Assembly: GCF_007828045.1 (NCBI RefSeq)
Contig: NZ_VITN01000001.1
Span: 248,001 to 312,000, forward strand
Source: Nitrospirillum amazonense
GTDB taxonomy: Bacteria; Pseudomonadota; Alphaproteobacteria; Azospirillales; Azospirillaceae
DNA: 64,000 nucleotides
Direction of reading: 5' to 3'
Part shown: positions 27,012 to 36,572 of the stretch, piece by piece
How the letters are laid out: each line of letters starts with the position of its first letter
Position numbering within the stretch: the stretch's first letter is position 1
Notes under the pieces: model-generated
What the model saw: the letters and a program-made list of their open reading frames with translations, nothing else
What the model was told of the DNA's origin: nothing
The model's database searches: none
Made by a program: the position numbers and the translations under genes

Positions 27012-28040
27012 TCATACCCCATCCAGGGCCAGCACGGCGAAGCTGGCCAGCCAATGTTCGCCCATGTAGTCGGACTCCAGGTGCGGCAGGGCGTCGGCCA
27101 GGTGCACGTCGGCCGCCGCCCGCGCCCGCACCGCCACGGGATCCTCCGCGTCCAGCTGGGCGGCGATGGCGCGCCAACACCAGGCGCGGCTGATGTTCAG
27201 GCCGTCCAGATGGGCGATGGTACCGTCGCTGCGGTCGCTGACCGTGGCGGGGGTGAACAGCGTCCCGGGCCGGCCCGCCGCGACACCCGGCAGCAGGCGG
27301 GAGAACCAGGCCTGGAACTCCTCACGCGGCAGCACCGCGGCCATGGCGACGGCGGCGGTCAATACCGGGGAGAGGAAGTCGGTGCCCGACGGTTCCCACA
27401 CCTGCGCATCGACATCACCGCCGTACCAGGCCTGGGCCGTTTGGGTGATGAGGTCGGCTAGGCCGTCGTCACCCCGGCGGCGGGCATAGGCCATGGACAG
27501 GGTCAGGGCGAAGGCGGTGTTGATGTGCAGGCCGGTGCGCACCGGGTAAGTGGCCTTGGGCAGATAGGCCTTCAGCCGGCCCACGATTTCCGCCGTCAAG
27601 GGCGCCAGCGCCGCGGCCCAGGCGGCGCCGACGGCGCCCATGCCGGTGCGGCGCAGTTCGGCGGCCAGCAGCAGGTACCAGGCCCAGCCATAGGGCCGTT
27701 CGAAGGTGCCGGTGTTGGGCCGCTGGAAATAGGCCAGTTCGCCCGCGACCTTTTCCGGGGTGTAGCTGTCGGCGAACAAGGCGCGGATGCGGTCGGCCAC
27801 CGGGCTGCCGGGAAACAGCCGCAGGGTGCGGGCCAGCAGCCAATGGCCGTGGACGCAGGAATGCCAGTCCAGGCTGCCGAAGAAGATGGGGTGTAGGGCG
27901 CGCGGCGTCCGCGCGTCATCCGGCCCGTTCAGGAAATGGGTGATGACGTTGGGGTATTCGCGGGTGACGTGGCCCAGCGCGATCTCCGCGAACTGGACGG
28001 CGTGGGCCTCGGACAGGCCAGGGAAAGCGCTTTCAGTCAT
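27012..28040 (-). CDS. DUF2891 family protein
   Basis: 342 residues from the ATG at 28040. Recognised as DUF2891 from blocks such as HPIFFGSLDWHSCVHGHW and FERPYGWAWYLLLAAEL; the fold is thought to be an alpha/alpha toroid, and no signal peptide is visible, so it is probably cytoplasmic. The biochemical activity of the family is not established to my knowledge. It overlaps the upstream DUF979 gene by 4 bp (ATGA) and is the last gene of the 5-oxoprolinase operon. A hydrolase or isomerase acting on a pyroglutamate-related or sugar compound is a guess from context only. Confidence 0.85.
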   Translation of the reverse strand: MTESAFPGLSEAHAVQFAEIALGHVTREYPNVITHFLNGPDDARTPRALHPIFFGSLDWHSCVHGHWLLARTLRLFPGSPVADRIRALFADSYTPEKVAGELAYFQRPNTGTFERPYGWAWYLLLAAELRRTGMGAVGAAWAAALAPLTAEIVGRLKAYLPKATYPVRTGLHINTAFALTLSMAYARRRGDDGLADLITQTAQAWYGGDVDAQVWEPSGTDFLSPVLTAAVAMAAVLPREEFQAWFSRLLPGVAAGRPGTLFTPATVSDRSDGTIAHLDGLNISRAWCWRAIAAQLDAEDPVAVRARAAADVHLADALPHLESDYMGEHWLASFAVLALDGV

Positions 28041-28993
28041 TTGGGGAAACCCAGGATTTGGATCAGCAGGGTGTTGGCCGCCAGGACCAGCAGGGCCGTC
28101 GGCACCTGCGCCCGGATGACGGCGTTGCGGTCCGGCAGTTCCAGCAGGGCGGCCGGGACGATGTTGAAATTGGCGGCCATGGGCGTCATCAGCGTGCCGC
28201 AGAAGCCCGACAGCATACCGATGGCGGAGATGACGGCCGGGTCGCCGCCGAAACGCCCCACCAGCAGCGGCAGGGCGATGCCCGAGGTCATGACCGGGAA
28301 GGCGGCGAAGGCGTTGCCCATCAGGATGGTCAGCAGCGCCATGCCGCCGGTATAGGCGCACACCAGGGGGAAGCGGTGGTCCAGGGTCAGGTACTGGCCC
28401 ACCAGCGTCGCCACGGCGTCACCCACCTTGGCGAGCGCGAAGATGCCCCCCAGGGCCGCCAGCACCTGGGGCAGGATGGCGGCCCAGCCCACCAGTTCCA
28501 CCAGACGCCGCGCGTCACGCAGGGGCATGCCCGGCCGCTGCCGGGTGTACAGGACCGTGGCCGCCAGCACCGCGACGATGCCCAGCGCCAGCCAGATCAG
28601 GGTGCCCTGCCTGGGGTCCACCAGCGGCTGGCCGTTCCAGGTCAGAGCCGGGCCCCAGATCGTGCCCGCCAGGGCGATGACCGGCGGCAGGAACAGGACG
28701 GGGAACAGCCAGTAGCCCCAGCGCCGGGCCTGGGCCTCCCGTTCCACCCTGGGCGCCTCCGCCTCCGTCCCCCGGCCCATGAGGCCGAAGCCGCCCAGCA
28801 CCGCCAGCGCCAGAACCAGGACGCCGTTGCCAAGGTCGCCCAGATGATCACCGGCCAGGAAGCTGAGCGCCAGCAGGGCCCAGAACAGGCCAGCGCCCAG
28901 GCGCCGGGGATTGCCGGCATCGCGCGCCGAGCGCCAGGCGATGGCGGCGAACATCAGGCCGGCCAGGTCATAGGCGAGGGTGATGCCGATCAT
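28037..28993 (-). CDS. DUF979 family membrane protein
   Basis: 318-residue polytopic inner-membrane protein (about nine to ten hydrophobic helices) of the DUF979 family, with the conserved ILMGNAFAAFPVMTSGIALPLL and GFCGTLMTPMAANFNIVPAAL segments. DUF979 and DUF969 proteins occur together and next to pyroglutamyl peptidase in Firmicutes such as Streptococcus, which suggests a two-part permease. It overlaps both neighbours by 4 bp. Here it is linked to 5-oxoprolinase, consistent with uptake of pyroglutamate. Transport has not been shown by anything in this sequence. Confidence 0.88.
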   Translation of the reverse strand: MIGITLAYDLAGLMFAAIAWRSARDAGNPRRLGAGLFWALLALSFLAGDHLGDLGNGVLVLALAVLGGFGLMGRGTEAEAPRVEREAQARRWGYWLFPVLFLPPVIALAGTIWGPALTWNGQPLVDPRQGTLIWLALGIVAVLAATVLYTRQRPGMPLRDARRLVELVGWAAILPQVLAALGGIFALAKVGDAVATLVGQYLTLDHRFPLVCAYTGGMALLTILMGNAFAAFPVMTSGIALPLLVGRFGGDPAVISAIGMLSGFCGTLMTPMAANFNIVPAALLELPDRNAVIRAQVPTALLVLAANTLLIQILGFPK

Positions 28994-29682
28994 GACGGCG
29001 CCCCCTGCCCGGCTGGCGCGGTCTTGGCCGCCAGGCGGCGGTCCAGCAGCAACAGGCGGGCGCCGTGCACCACCACGGCGACGAGGGCGGTGGGAATGGC
29101 CCAGACCGAAACGTCCAAGGGGCTGACCTCGATGCCGTTGGCGGCCAGGTAGCCCTTGATCAGGATGACGGAGCCGATGGCGACGAAGATGTCCTCGCTG
29201 AAGAACAGGGCGATGTTCTCCGCCGCCGCCGCGTGGGCGCGGACCAGGACGCGTTCCGGCGGGGCCAGGGGCCGGCCCAGCGTCTCTTCCGCCACCGCCT
29301 CGCCCATGGGGGCCAGGACGGGGCGCACCATCTGAGCATGGCCGCTGAGGTCCTTGGCGCCCAGGGCCGCCAGCACCTGGCGCAGCACGAAGAACACCAG
29401 GTAGGTGCGTCCCACCGTGGCGGCCTTCAGGCCGCCGATCAGGCGCTGCGCCTGTACCTGGATACCCAGGCGTTCCAGCAGGCCGATCAAGGGCAGGAAC
29501 AGGTAGACCAGACAGATATAACGGTTGGCGTTGAACAGGCGGCCGAAGGCGGCGACGATCTCCAGCACGCCCATGCCGGCGGCAAGCCCTGTGCCGAAGG
29601 CCGCCGCCACCGCCACCAGCAGCGGGTTCAGGCGGGCGGCGAAACCGGCGGCGACGATGGCGATGCCGACCAGGCTGAGCAT
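28990..29682 (-). CDS. DUF969 family membrane protein
   Basis: 230-residue inner-membrane protein with about six hydrophobic segments and the family block NRYICLVYLFLPLIGLLERL plus FFSEDIFVAIGSVILIKG. It is the usual partner of DUF979. Its ATG overlaps the oplAH stop by one base (TGATG) and its stop overlaps DUF979 by 4 bp, so the oxoprolinase and both permease halves are translationally coupled. Predicted role: half of a pyroglutamate or related organic-acid transporter. Confidence 0.88.
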   Translation of the reverse strand: MLSLVGIAIVAAGFAARLNPLLVAVAAAFGTGLAAGMGVLEIVAAFGRLFNANRYICLVYLFLPLIGLLERLGIQVQAQRLIGGLKAATVGRTYLVFFVLRQVLAALGAKDLSGHAQMVRPVLAPMGEAVAEETLGRPLAPPERVLVRAHAAAAENIALFFSEDIFVAIGSVILIKGYLAANGIEVSPLDVSVWAIPTALVAVVVHGARLLLLDRRLAAKTAPAGQGAPS

Positions 29683-32600
29683 CAGGCGTCGCCCTCGCCC
29701 ACCGGCCCATAGCCGCCGCCGAAGCCACCTCCCCCTGGCGTCTTGACCAGGATGGCATCGCCCGGGTTCATGGCCACGGTATCGGTGGCGGCCAGCACCT
29801 GGACCGTGCCATCGGCCCGATGCACCTCCGTCACCCCCGGCGCGCCAGCACCGCCACCGTCCAGGCCGAAGGGCGGCACGCGGCGGCGGTTGGACAGGAT
29901 GGCAGCGGTCATGGGCGCGCGGAAGCGGATCAGCCGCTCCACCCCGTCACCACCGCGATGGCGCCCCGCCCCGCCGGAGCCGCGGCGGATGCCGAAGCGT
30001 TCCACCAGCACGGGGTAGCGCACCTCCATCACTTCGGGATCGGTCAGGCGGCTGTTGGTCATGTGCGTCTGCACCGCACTGGTGCCGTCGAAGTCGGCCC
30101 CGGCGCCGGAACCGCCGCAGATGGTTTCGTAATACTGGCGGGCGTCGTCGCCGAAGGTGAAGTTGTTCATGGTGCCCTGGGCACCGGCCATCACGCCCAG
30201 CGCCCCGTAGAGCGCGTCCACCACCACCTGGCTGGTCTCCACATTCCCCGCCACCACCGCCGCCGGATAGGCGGGGTTCAGCAGGCAGCCGGGCGGCACC
30301 TTCAGCACGATGGGCTTCAGGCACCCCTCATTCATCGGGATCTCGTCATCCACCAGGGTGCGGAAGACGTAGAGCACGGCGGCGCGGCAGACGCTGAGCG
30401 GCGCGTTGAAGTTGGTCTCCAGCTGCGGGCTGGTGCCAGTGAAGTCCACCAGCGCCTGGCGCGCCCGCCGGTCCACGGTGACGGCCACCTGGATGACGGC
30501 GCCGTTGTCCATCTCATACGTGAAGGTGCCGTCCTTCAGCACATCGATGACGCGGCGCACCGCCTCCTCGGCATTGTCCTGCATATGGGCCATGTAGGCC
30601 TCGACCACATCGCGGCCGAACTGCCCCACCATGGCCGCCATCTCCTCCGCCCCCTTGGCGCAGGCGGCCACCTGGGCGCGCAGGTCGCCGATGTTCTGGT
30701 CGGGATTGCGGGCGGGATAGCGGCCGCCCGCCAGCAGGGCCCGCGTCTCGTCCTCCCGGAAGCGGCCGCCCTCCACCAGCAGGAAATTGTCGATCAGCAC
30801 GCCCTCGTCCTCCACGGTGCGGCTGTTGGGCGGCATGGAGCCGGGCGTGATGCCCCCGATGTCGCCCTGGTGGCCCCGCGCCGCCACGAACACCAACAGG
30901 CTGCCGTCGGCGTCGAACACCGGCATGACCACGGTGACATCGGGCAGGTGGGTGCCGCCGTTATAGGGCGCGTTCAGCATGTAGACGTCGCCGGGCCGCA
31001 GGCCCCGCCCATCCCGGGACCGGGCATCGACGATGGCCCGCACGCTGTCGCCCATGGACCCCAGGTGCACCGGCATGTGCGGGGCGTTGGCGATCAGTCC
31101 GCCCTTCCGGTCGAACAGGGCGCAGGAGAAATCCAGCCGTTCCTTGATATTGACCGAATAGGCGGTGTTCTGCAGGGCATAGCCCATCTGCTCCGCCACC
31201 GCCATGAACAGGTTGTTGAACACCTCCAGCATCACCGGATCCACGGTGGTGCCGATGGCGGTGCGGGGCGCCAGGGCCACCACCCGTTCCAGGACCAGGT
31301 TGGCATGGCCGTCCACCCGGGCGCGCCAGCCGGGCTCGATCACCGTGGTGGCCGTGGCTTCGCGGATCAGGGCGGGTCCGTTCACCTCATGATCGGGTGC
31401 CAGATGGGCGCGGTCATAGACAGGGGTGCCGGCCTCGGCACCCGCCATATAGGTCCGGACCTCGGCCAAGGGCCGTGGTGCGCCGGTGGCCGCGTCCCCC
31501 GCCACCGCCGTGAGGCTGCCGCGGCCGGGATGGCCGATGGCCTCGGCCGCCAGCGCTTCCACCACCACAGCCTTGCCCGGGGCGGTAAAGCCGAAGCGGC
31601 GCTGGTGGGCGTCGGCGAAGGCGTCGGCCAATGCCCCGGCGTCACCGAAGGGCACGGTCAGGCCGGTGTCGGTACCGGCGTACTTCAGCCGGGCGGTCAG
31701 CTCGACCGCCACATCCGCCACCGGCACATCCTGGGCGGCCAGCGCGGCCTTGGCCTCTTGCGCCAGGGCATCGGCCGGCGTGGCCAGATCCAGGTCCGCC
31801 GACAGCGGCTGTTCCACCGTGCGGTCACGGATGACGCGGAGGTCGGCCAGGCCCATGCCATAGGCCGACAGCACCCCGGCGAAGGGATGGATCATCACCC
31901 GCTTCATACCCAGGGCGTCGGCCACCAGGCAGGCGTGCTGCCCCCCGGCACCGCCGAAGCAGGCCAGCGTGTACTGGGCCACGTCGTAGCCGCGCTGTAC
32001 CGAGATTTCCTTGATGGCCTTGGCCATCTTCTCCACGGCGATGGTAATGAACCCTTCCGCCAGCTGATGCGGTGTGCGTTCCTCCCCCGTGGCCGTCTTG
32101 ACCTCGGCGGCCAAATCCCGGAAGCGGGCCTCGACGGCGGCCAGGTCCAGCGGCTGGTCGGCGCCGGGCCCGAAGACGTGGGGGAAGAAGACCGGCTGGA
32201 TCTTGCCCAGCATCAGGTTGCAGTCGGTGACGGCCAAGGGCCCGCCCCGGCGGTAGCAGACGGGGCCAGGCACCGCCCCCGCCGATTCCGGGCCGACGCG
32301 GAAGCGCGACCCGTCGAAGGAACAGACGCTGCCGCCGCCCGCCGCCACGGTGTGGATGTTCATCATGGGCGCGCATAGGCGCACGCCGGCCACGGTAGTC
32401 TCGTACGTGCGCTCATAGGTGCCGGCGTAGTGCGACACGTCGGTGGAGGTGCCCCCCATGTCGAAACCGATGACCCGGTCGAACCCGGCCTCCACCGCCG
32501 TGCTGACCATGCCGACGATGCCGCCGGCGGGGCCGGACAGCACGGCGTCCTTGCCCTGGAAGGATCGCGCGTCCACCAGGCCACCGTTCGACTGCATGAA

Positions 32601-33347
32601 CAGCAGCCGGGGCTCGCCGCCCTGTGCCCCCTCGGTCTCTTTCACGGCGCCCGACACCTGGTCGACATAGCGGCGCAGCACCGGCGACAGGTAGGCGTCC
32701 ACCACCGTGGTGTCGCCCCGGCGCACCAGCTTGATAAGCCGGCTGGTCTCATGGCTGACCGACACCTGGGTGTAGCCGATGGCGCGAGCGATGGCGGCCA
32801 CGCGCTTTTCATGATCGTCGAAGCGGTAGCCGTGCATCAGCACGATGGCCACGGCGCGGTAGCCGGCGCTATAGGCCGCCTGCAGGTCGCGGCGGGTCGC
32901 CTCCTCATCCAACGGCGTCAGCACCGCCCCCTCGGCGTCCACCCGCTCCGCCACCTCCACCACGCGGGTGTAGAGGGCGTCGGGTAGGCTGATGTGCCGG
33001 TCGAACAGACGCGGGCGCGCCTGGTAGCCGATGCGCAAGGCGTCGGCGTGGCCCCGGGTGACGGCCAGCACCAGCGGTTCGCCTTTGCGCTCCAGCAGGG
33101 CGTTGGTGGCGACGGTGGTGCCGATCTTCACGGCGTCGATGTCGGCGGGGAAGGCGGGATGGTCCGCCAGCAGGGCGCGGATGCCGGCGACCGCCGCGTC
33201 CTGGTATTGCTCGGGATTTTCCGACAGCAGCTTGGCGGTCAGCAGCCGGCCGTCGGGCCGGCGGGCCACCACGTCGGTGAAGGTGCCGCCGCGATCGACC
33301 CAGAATTCCCAGCCGGATCCGCCTGCCTCCGGACGCACTGCCGCCAT
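29682..33347 (-). CDS. oplAH: 5-oxoprolinase (ATP-hydrolysing), HyuA-HyuB fusion
   Basis: Opens 5-oxoproline (pyroglutamate) to glutamate with ATP. 1221 residues, normal for the fused form. The N-terminal hydantoinase A/oxoprolinase part begins [15 protein letters not shown] and has [18 protein letters not shown] and [15 protein letters not shown]; the HyuB part starts near residue 700 and contains [16 protein letters not shown] and the G-rich C-terminus. The ATG at 33347 is used because it sits just before the conserved domain; a longer frame to 33488 adds 47 unrelated residues. It is first after the XRE-cupin regulator gene (182 bp gap) and is coupled to DUF969. A hydantoinase with other substrates is possible, but the fusion and context favour oxoprolinase. 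Confidence 0.88.
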   Translation of the reverse strand: MAAVRPEAGGSGWEFWVDRGGTFTDVVARRPDGRLLTAKLLSENPEQYQDAAVAGIRALLADHPAFPADIDAVKIGTTVATNALLERKGEPLVLAVTRGHADALRIGYQARPRLFDRHISLPDALYTRVVEVAERVDAEGAVLTPLDEEATRRDLQAAYSAGYRAVAIVLMHGYRFDDHEKRVAAIARAIGYTQVSVSHETSRLIKLVRRGDTTVVDAYLSPVLRRYVDQVSGAVKETEGAQGGEPRLLFMQSNGGLVDARSFQGKDAVLSGPAGGIVGMVSTAVEAGFDRVIGFDMGGTSTDVSHYAGTYERTYETTVAGVRLCAPMMNIHTVAAGGGSVCSFDGSRFRVGPESAGAVPGPVCYRRGGPLAVTDCNLMLGKIQPVFFPHVFGPGADQPLDLAAVEARFRDLAAEVKTATGEERTPHQLAEGFITIAVEKMAKAIKEISVQRGYDVAQYTLACFGGAGGQHACLVADALGMKRVMIHPFAGVLSAYGMGLADLRVIRDRTVEQPLSADLDLATPADALAQEAKAALAAQDVPVADVAVELTARLKYAGTDTGLTVPFGDAGALADAFADAHQRRFGFTAPGKAVVVEALAAEAIGHPGRGSLTAVAGDAATGAPRPLAEVRTYMAGAEAGTPVYDRAHLAPDHEVNGPALIREATATTVIEPGWRARVDGHANLVLERVVALAPRTAIGTTVDPVMLEVFNNLFMAVAEQMGYALQNTAYSVNIKERLDFSCALFDRKGGLIANAPHMPVHLGSMGDSVRAIVDARSRDGRGLRPGDVYMLNAPYNGGTHLPDVTVVMPVFDADGSLLVFVAARGHQGDIGGITPGSMPPNSRTVEDEGVLIDNFLLVEGGRFREDETRALLAGGRYPARNPDQNIGDLRAQVAACAKGAEEMAAMVGQFGRDVVEAYMAHMQDNAEEAVRRVIDVLKDGTFTYEMDNGAVIQVAVTVDRRARQALVDFTGTSPQLETNFNAPLSVCRAAVLYVFRTLVDDEIPMNEGCLKPIVLKVPPGCLLNPAYPAAVVAGNVETSQVVVDALYGALGVMAGAQGTMNNFTFGDDARQYYETICGGSGAGADFDGTSAVQTHMTNSRLTDPEVMEVRYPVLVERFGIRRGSGGAGRHRGGDGVERLIRFRAPMTAAILSNRRRVPPFGLDGGGAGAPGVTEVHRADGTVQVLAATDTVAMNPGDAILVKTPGGGGFGGGYGPVGEGDA

Positions 33348-33529
33348 GTCCCGTCTTTCTTCTTGAATGCCCACGGGGAAAGCCATCCCCACGGGTCGCC
33401 TGTTGCCGACGGGCCTTACCCTACCCTGGCGTCCCGTTCGGGACCAAGGTGGGATCGTTAGTGAAAATGACCGAAAGAGCGCCGCCACCGTTCCGAAAGT
33501 TCTGCCGACGGCGTTGGGAGCGGAATTAT

Positions 33530-34120
33530 CTACTTGGCGCGCTGGGCCTTCTTGAAGACGCTGGGCGTGCCGACGTACAGCAGCACCGCTTCCTGGTCGG
33601 TGCGGTTTTCCACCGTGTGCTTCATGCGGGCGTCGAAGTGCATGCTGTCGCCCGCCTTCAAGGTGGTGCGGGTGTTGCCGGCCGTGGCGTACAGCTCGCC
33701 CGACAGGACGTAGCGGAAATGCTCCCCATTGCGGGTGTCCACCGGGAAGGCGTGGCCCGGCGGGATCTTCATCAGGATGATGTCCAGCTTGCGGTCATCC
33801 AGGTCCGACGCCAGGTCGATGTACTGGACGGGGCTGTCCACCTCGATGATGTTGGGCTTGGCGGCGCGGTGAACGATGGTGCCGGTGTTGGGCACCTGCA
33901 TGAAAAAGGAGATGTCGACTTCCAGCGCCTCGGCCAGCGCCAGCAGGGACACCAGCGAGGGAACGCTGAGGTTGCGCTCCGCCTGGCTGATGAACGGCGC
34001 CGACAGGCCGGAACGGTCGGCCAGCTGCTGCAGCGTCAGGCCCATGTCCTTGCGACGCTTGCGGATTTGCTCCCCGATGGGCATGGACGGCTTTTTGGCC
34101 CGGGTACTCAAAATCTGCAT
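33530..34120 (-). CDS. XRE-family HTH regulator with cupin domain
   Basis: 196 residues from the ATG at 34120, which has GAGGAG 6 bp upstream. Residues about 15-68 are a helix-turn-helix ([23 protein letters not shown]), and about 115-190 a cupin_2 sensor domain ([14 protein letters not shown]...[16 protein letters not shown]). Regulators of this architecture (PuuR-like) bind a small ligand in the cupin and control the adjoining catabolic operon. It lies directly upstream of oplAH on the same strand, so it likely responds to pyroglutamate or a related metabolite and may control itself from the A/T-rich upstream region. Confidence 0.9.
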   Translation of the reverse strand: MQILSTRAKKPSMPIGEQIRKRRKDMGLTLQQLADRSGLSAPFISQAERNLSVPSLVSLLALAEALEVDISFFMQVPNTGTIVHRAAKPNIIEVDSPVQYIDLASDLDDRKLDIILMKIPPGHAFPVDTRNGEHFRYVLSGELYATAGNTRTTLKAGDSMHFDARMKHTVENRTDQEAVLLYVGTPSVFKKAQRAK

Positions 34121-34444
34121 TGGGACTCCTCGACCTTCCTCGACGGGCCGACACCGGGGGTATACCCGGCCGCCCCCACTTCCTCCTGAAACGCTAGGCC
34201 CCATTCCGGTACCGTTGGATCGGTCCGGCCCTGTTTTCCACTCGCACCGTCTTGCCCGGGCCCCCCAAAATCACGCTGGGTAGGTCAAAAATTTTGAACC
34301 AGAAAATTTTGCGTTGCCACCATAGGATAATCTTGTTCCGTGTCCACCCCCGGAACCTGGGGCCTGCATTGCGCGGAAATCCACCGTCCAGACATTTTAT
34401 TGCGCACACCCCCGGCCCGCGCGGGGCCGGGGGTGGCAGTTCCA
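34121..34444. promoter_or_regulatory. intergenic region with paired A/T palindromes (candidate XRE-cupin operator)
   Basis: Gene-free stretch between the M61 peptidase stop and the regulator start. Two copies of the self-complementary AAAATTTT lie at 34288-34295 and 34303-34310, 15 bp apart centre to centre, inside the larger inverted arrangement GGTCAAAAATTTTGAACC (34283-34300). They stand out in GC-rich DNA and sit upstream of the regulator gene, as an autoregulatory operator would. No clear -35/-10 pair was found. A strong hairpin closes the region near the M61 end. Confidence 0.5.
34407..34435 (-). terminator. strong hairpin downstream of the M61 gene
   Basis: Perfect 12-bp stem CACCCCCGGCCC (34407-34418) / GGGCCGGGGGTG (34424-34435) with a 5-nt loop, 10 bp after the M61 stop on the minus strand. 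It lacks a good T-run (AATAAAATG follows), so its efficiency as a terminator is uncertain. Confidence 0.55.
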
Positions 34445-36418
34445 TCAGCCGCGCGGGGTCAGCAGGTCATCCAAGCGCGCCGGCGTGCCTTCCACCCGTT
34501 CCAGGTGCGGGTAGCGCAGGCCGTCGTGGTAGTCGATGCGCACGGTGCGATAGCGATCGCCGTTCTTCACGATCAGTTCCACCGCCGGGCCCTGGCCCTT
34601 GGCCGCCGTCACCGCCGCCTTCATGCGGTCGGCGTCGTAGGCGACACCGTTGACCGCCACCGCGGTGGTGCCCACGGTCAGGCCCGCCTTGAAGGCCGGG
34701 CCGTTCCACTGGACGCTGGTCAGCATGCCGGCCTTGTCCAGGGCCAGGCCCAGGGAATAGGTCAGGTTCAGGGAACCCGGCGCCTCGTTGGCGCGGCTGG
34801 CCTCGGACAGCGGCTGGTCGGTATAGACCAGCTTGTAGCCGCCCCGCGCCAGGCCATCCCGGGGCGCGGACTGGTGGGTGTCCAGGCGGGTGCGCAGGAA
34901 GGTCGCCCAGTCATAGGGCTCCACCTGGTTCAGCGTCTTGACCACGTCGTCGAAGGTGTAGGTGGCCGGGACGTAGCTGCCGTCGTTGATGCCGAAGAAG
35001 GCCTTGGCGAAATCGTCCAGCGAGCGCTTGCCGCCCGACCGCTCGCGGATCAGGCTGTCGGCGTCCAGCCAGATCAGCTGGCCTTCGATGTAGTAATCCT
35101 CGGCGCGCTGCCAGCTGATCCACGGCGCCGGGCGCCGCATGGCCACAATGGGGCCGTTGGTGGTGTCGGCCAGGTCGCGCCAGGCGCGGCCCGCCCGGGC
35201 TTCCAGCGTGGCGGCCACGCCGGCCAGGTTGTCCAGCGCCTGCTGCCGGGTGGTCAGGCCGGCGCGCGCGGCCAGCACCCAGCCCCAGAACTGCGTCTGG
35301 CCCTCGTACACCCAAAGGCCGCTGTCGCGCATGGGCACGTTGAAGTTGGGCGTCCAAAGGTCCGCCGGGCGGCGGTACTTGCCGTTCCAGGAATGGGTAT
35401 ATTCGTGGGACAGCAGCTCATGCCCCGCCGACTTGTTCCAGTCGGTGAAATAGGTGGGCGTGGTGCCGTTCTCGCTGGAGCGGTGGTGTTCCAGGCCGAT
35501 GTGGCCCAGCTTGTCGCTGAGCGCCAGCAGCATCTCGTAATGGTCGTAATGGCGGGCGCCGAACAGCTTGTCCGCCTGGACCACCAGGTTGCGGTGGAAG
35601 GCGATCTGGTCGGGCGTCGCCTCCAGCAGTTCCGGCCGGTCGGCGACGATGTTCAGGTGCATGGGCAACCGCCCGCCCGGGTCCAGATCCAGACGGCGGT
35701 AGTAGCGGCCGGCGAACATGGGGCTGTCCACCAGGGTTTCGAAGGGCACCGTCTTGAAGGTGGTGACGCCGTCCTTGCCCGCCTCCTTGGCGACGTCCAG
35801 GGCGGTGCCGAAACCCCAGCCCTCCGGCAGCTTCACGCTGGCCTCCACCGGGATGCGGCGGGTGAAGTAGCCGGCGGGGTAGAGGGCCACCGCGTTCCAC
35901 TGCACGTTCGTCATGTCGGGCGTCATGACGATGCGGCCCTGGTTGTCGGCGGTGGGGGACACGAACTGGAATTCCATCTCCAGCGCCGTGGCGCCCTTGG
36001 GCACATCGACGTGGAAGCCGTAGACCTCGACGGGATCGCGTTCCCATTCCACCCGCTGGCCATCGGCGGCCCCGCCCTTGGCATGGATGATCAGGCCGGC
36101 CAGCTTGTCGATGGCCCCGGTGGGGGAGTGGTTGCCGGGCAGCCACTTCGGGTACAGCAGGGTCATGGCGCCGGGCCCCTTCACCGGCACCGTCTCCTTC
36201 ACCCAGAAGATGCGGCGCTCAGTGTCGGTGGCATCGACCTGCAGCCGGATGGTGCCGGGATAGGCCACGTCCTGCGGCTCGGGTATGGGGGCCGCGGCGG
36301 GATAGGGCTGCGGCAGGACCTCATCGGCCCGCGCCGTCACGGCCGACAACGGGCTCATCAGGGCGGTACCGGCCGCCAGCAGGGCGGCCAGGGACAGGAC
36401 GGAAGACTTCACGGACAT
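34445..36418 (-). CDS. M61 family (glycyl aminopeptidase-like) metallopeptidase with PDZ domain
   Basis: 657 residues from the ATG at 36418, which begins a Sec signal peptide (MSVKSSVLSLAALLAAGTAL...VTARA), so it is exported to the periplasm. The zinc site is HEYTH at 338-342 (SHEYTHSWNGKYRRP), followed by the downstream glutamate motif LWVYEGQTQFWG. The C-terminal approximately 100 residues (AGMLTSVQWNGPAFKAGLTVG) form a PDZ-like domain, the normal M61 layout. It likely trims glycine or other small residues from peptides. Monocistronic by appearance; the 150 bp upstream is A/T-rich and should contain its promoter. Confidence 0.9.
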   Translation of the reverse strand: MSVKSSVLSLAALLAAGTALMSPLSAVTARADEVLPQPYPAAAPIPEPQDVAYPGTIRLQVDATDTERRIFWVKETVPVKGPGAMTLLYPKWLPGNHSPTGAIDKLAGLIIHAKGGAADGQRVEWERDPVEVYGFHVDVPKGATALEMEFQFVSPTADNQGRIVMTPDMTNVQWNAVALYPAGYFTRRIPVEASVKLPEGWGFGTALDVAKEAGKDGVTTFKTVPFETLVDSPMFAGRYYRRLDLDPGGRLPMHLNIVADRPELLEATPDQIAFHRNLVVQADKLFGARHYDHYEMLLALSDKLGHIGLEHHRSSENGTTPTYFTDWNKSAGHELLSHEYTHSWNGKYRRPADLWTPNFNVPMRDSGLWVYEGQTQFWGWVLAARAGLTTRQQALDNLAGVAATLEARAGRAWRDLADTTNGPIVAMRRPAPWISWQRAEDYYIEGQLIWLDADSLIRERSGGKRSLDDFAKAFFGINDGSYVPATYTFDDVVKTLNQVEPYDWATFLRTRLDTHQSAPRDGLARGGYKLVYTDQPLSEASRANEAPGSLNLTYSLGLALDKAGMLTSVQWNGPAFKAGLTVGTTAVAVNGVAYDADRMKAAVTAAKGQGPAVELIVKNGDRYRTVRIDYHDGLRYPHLERVEGTPARLDDLLTPRG

Positions 36419-36572
36419 CAAACCCCATCTTGTTGGCCCGCCCCGCGCAGGCATGTTGGCATGGGCCAAATCTTAGCTTAGCCCTTCAATTCATATGTAA
36501 AAATCTTGCATTGTTTCTTTAATAATTTGAACGGTGAAATTTTTGATACGCCCCGCCTCCGTGGTGGCGGGC

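Noticed and set aside
29820-32378. 852-codon open frame on the plus strand
   Set aside because: Antisense of oplAH; composition is Gly/His/Gln/Arg-rich without domains, an artefact of high GC at third positions.
34340-36481. 713-codon open frame on the plus strand
   Set aside because: Antisense to the M61 peptidase with HEYTH; no family features.
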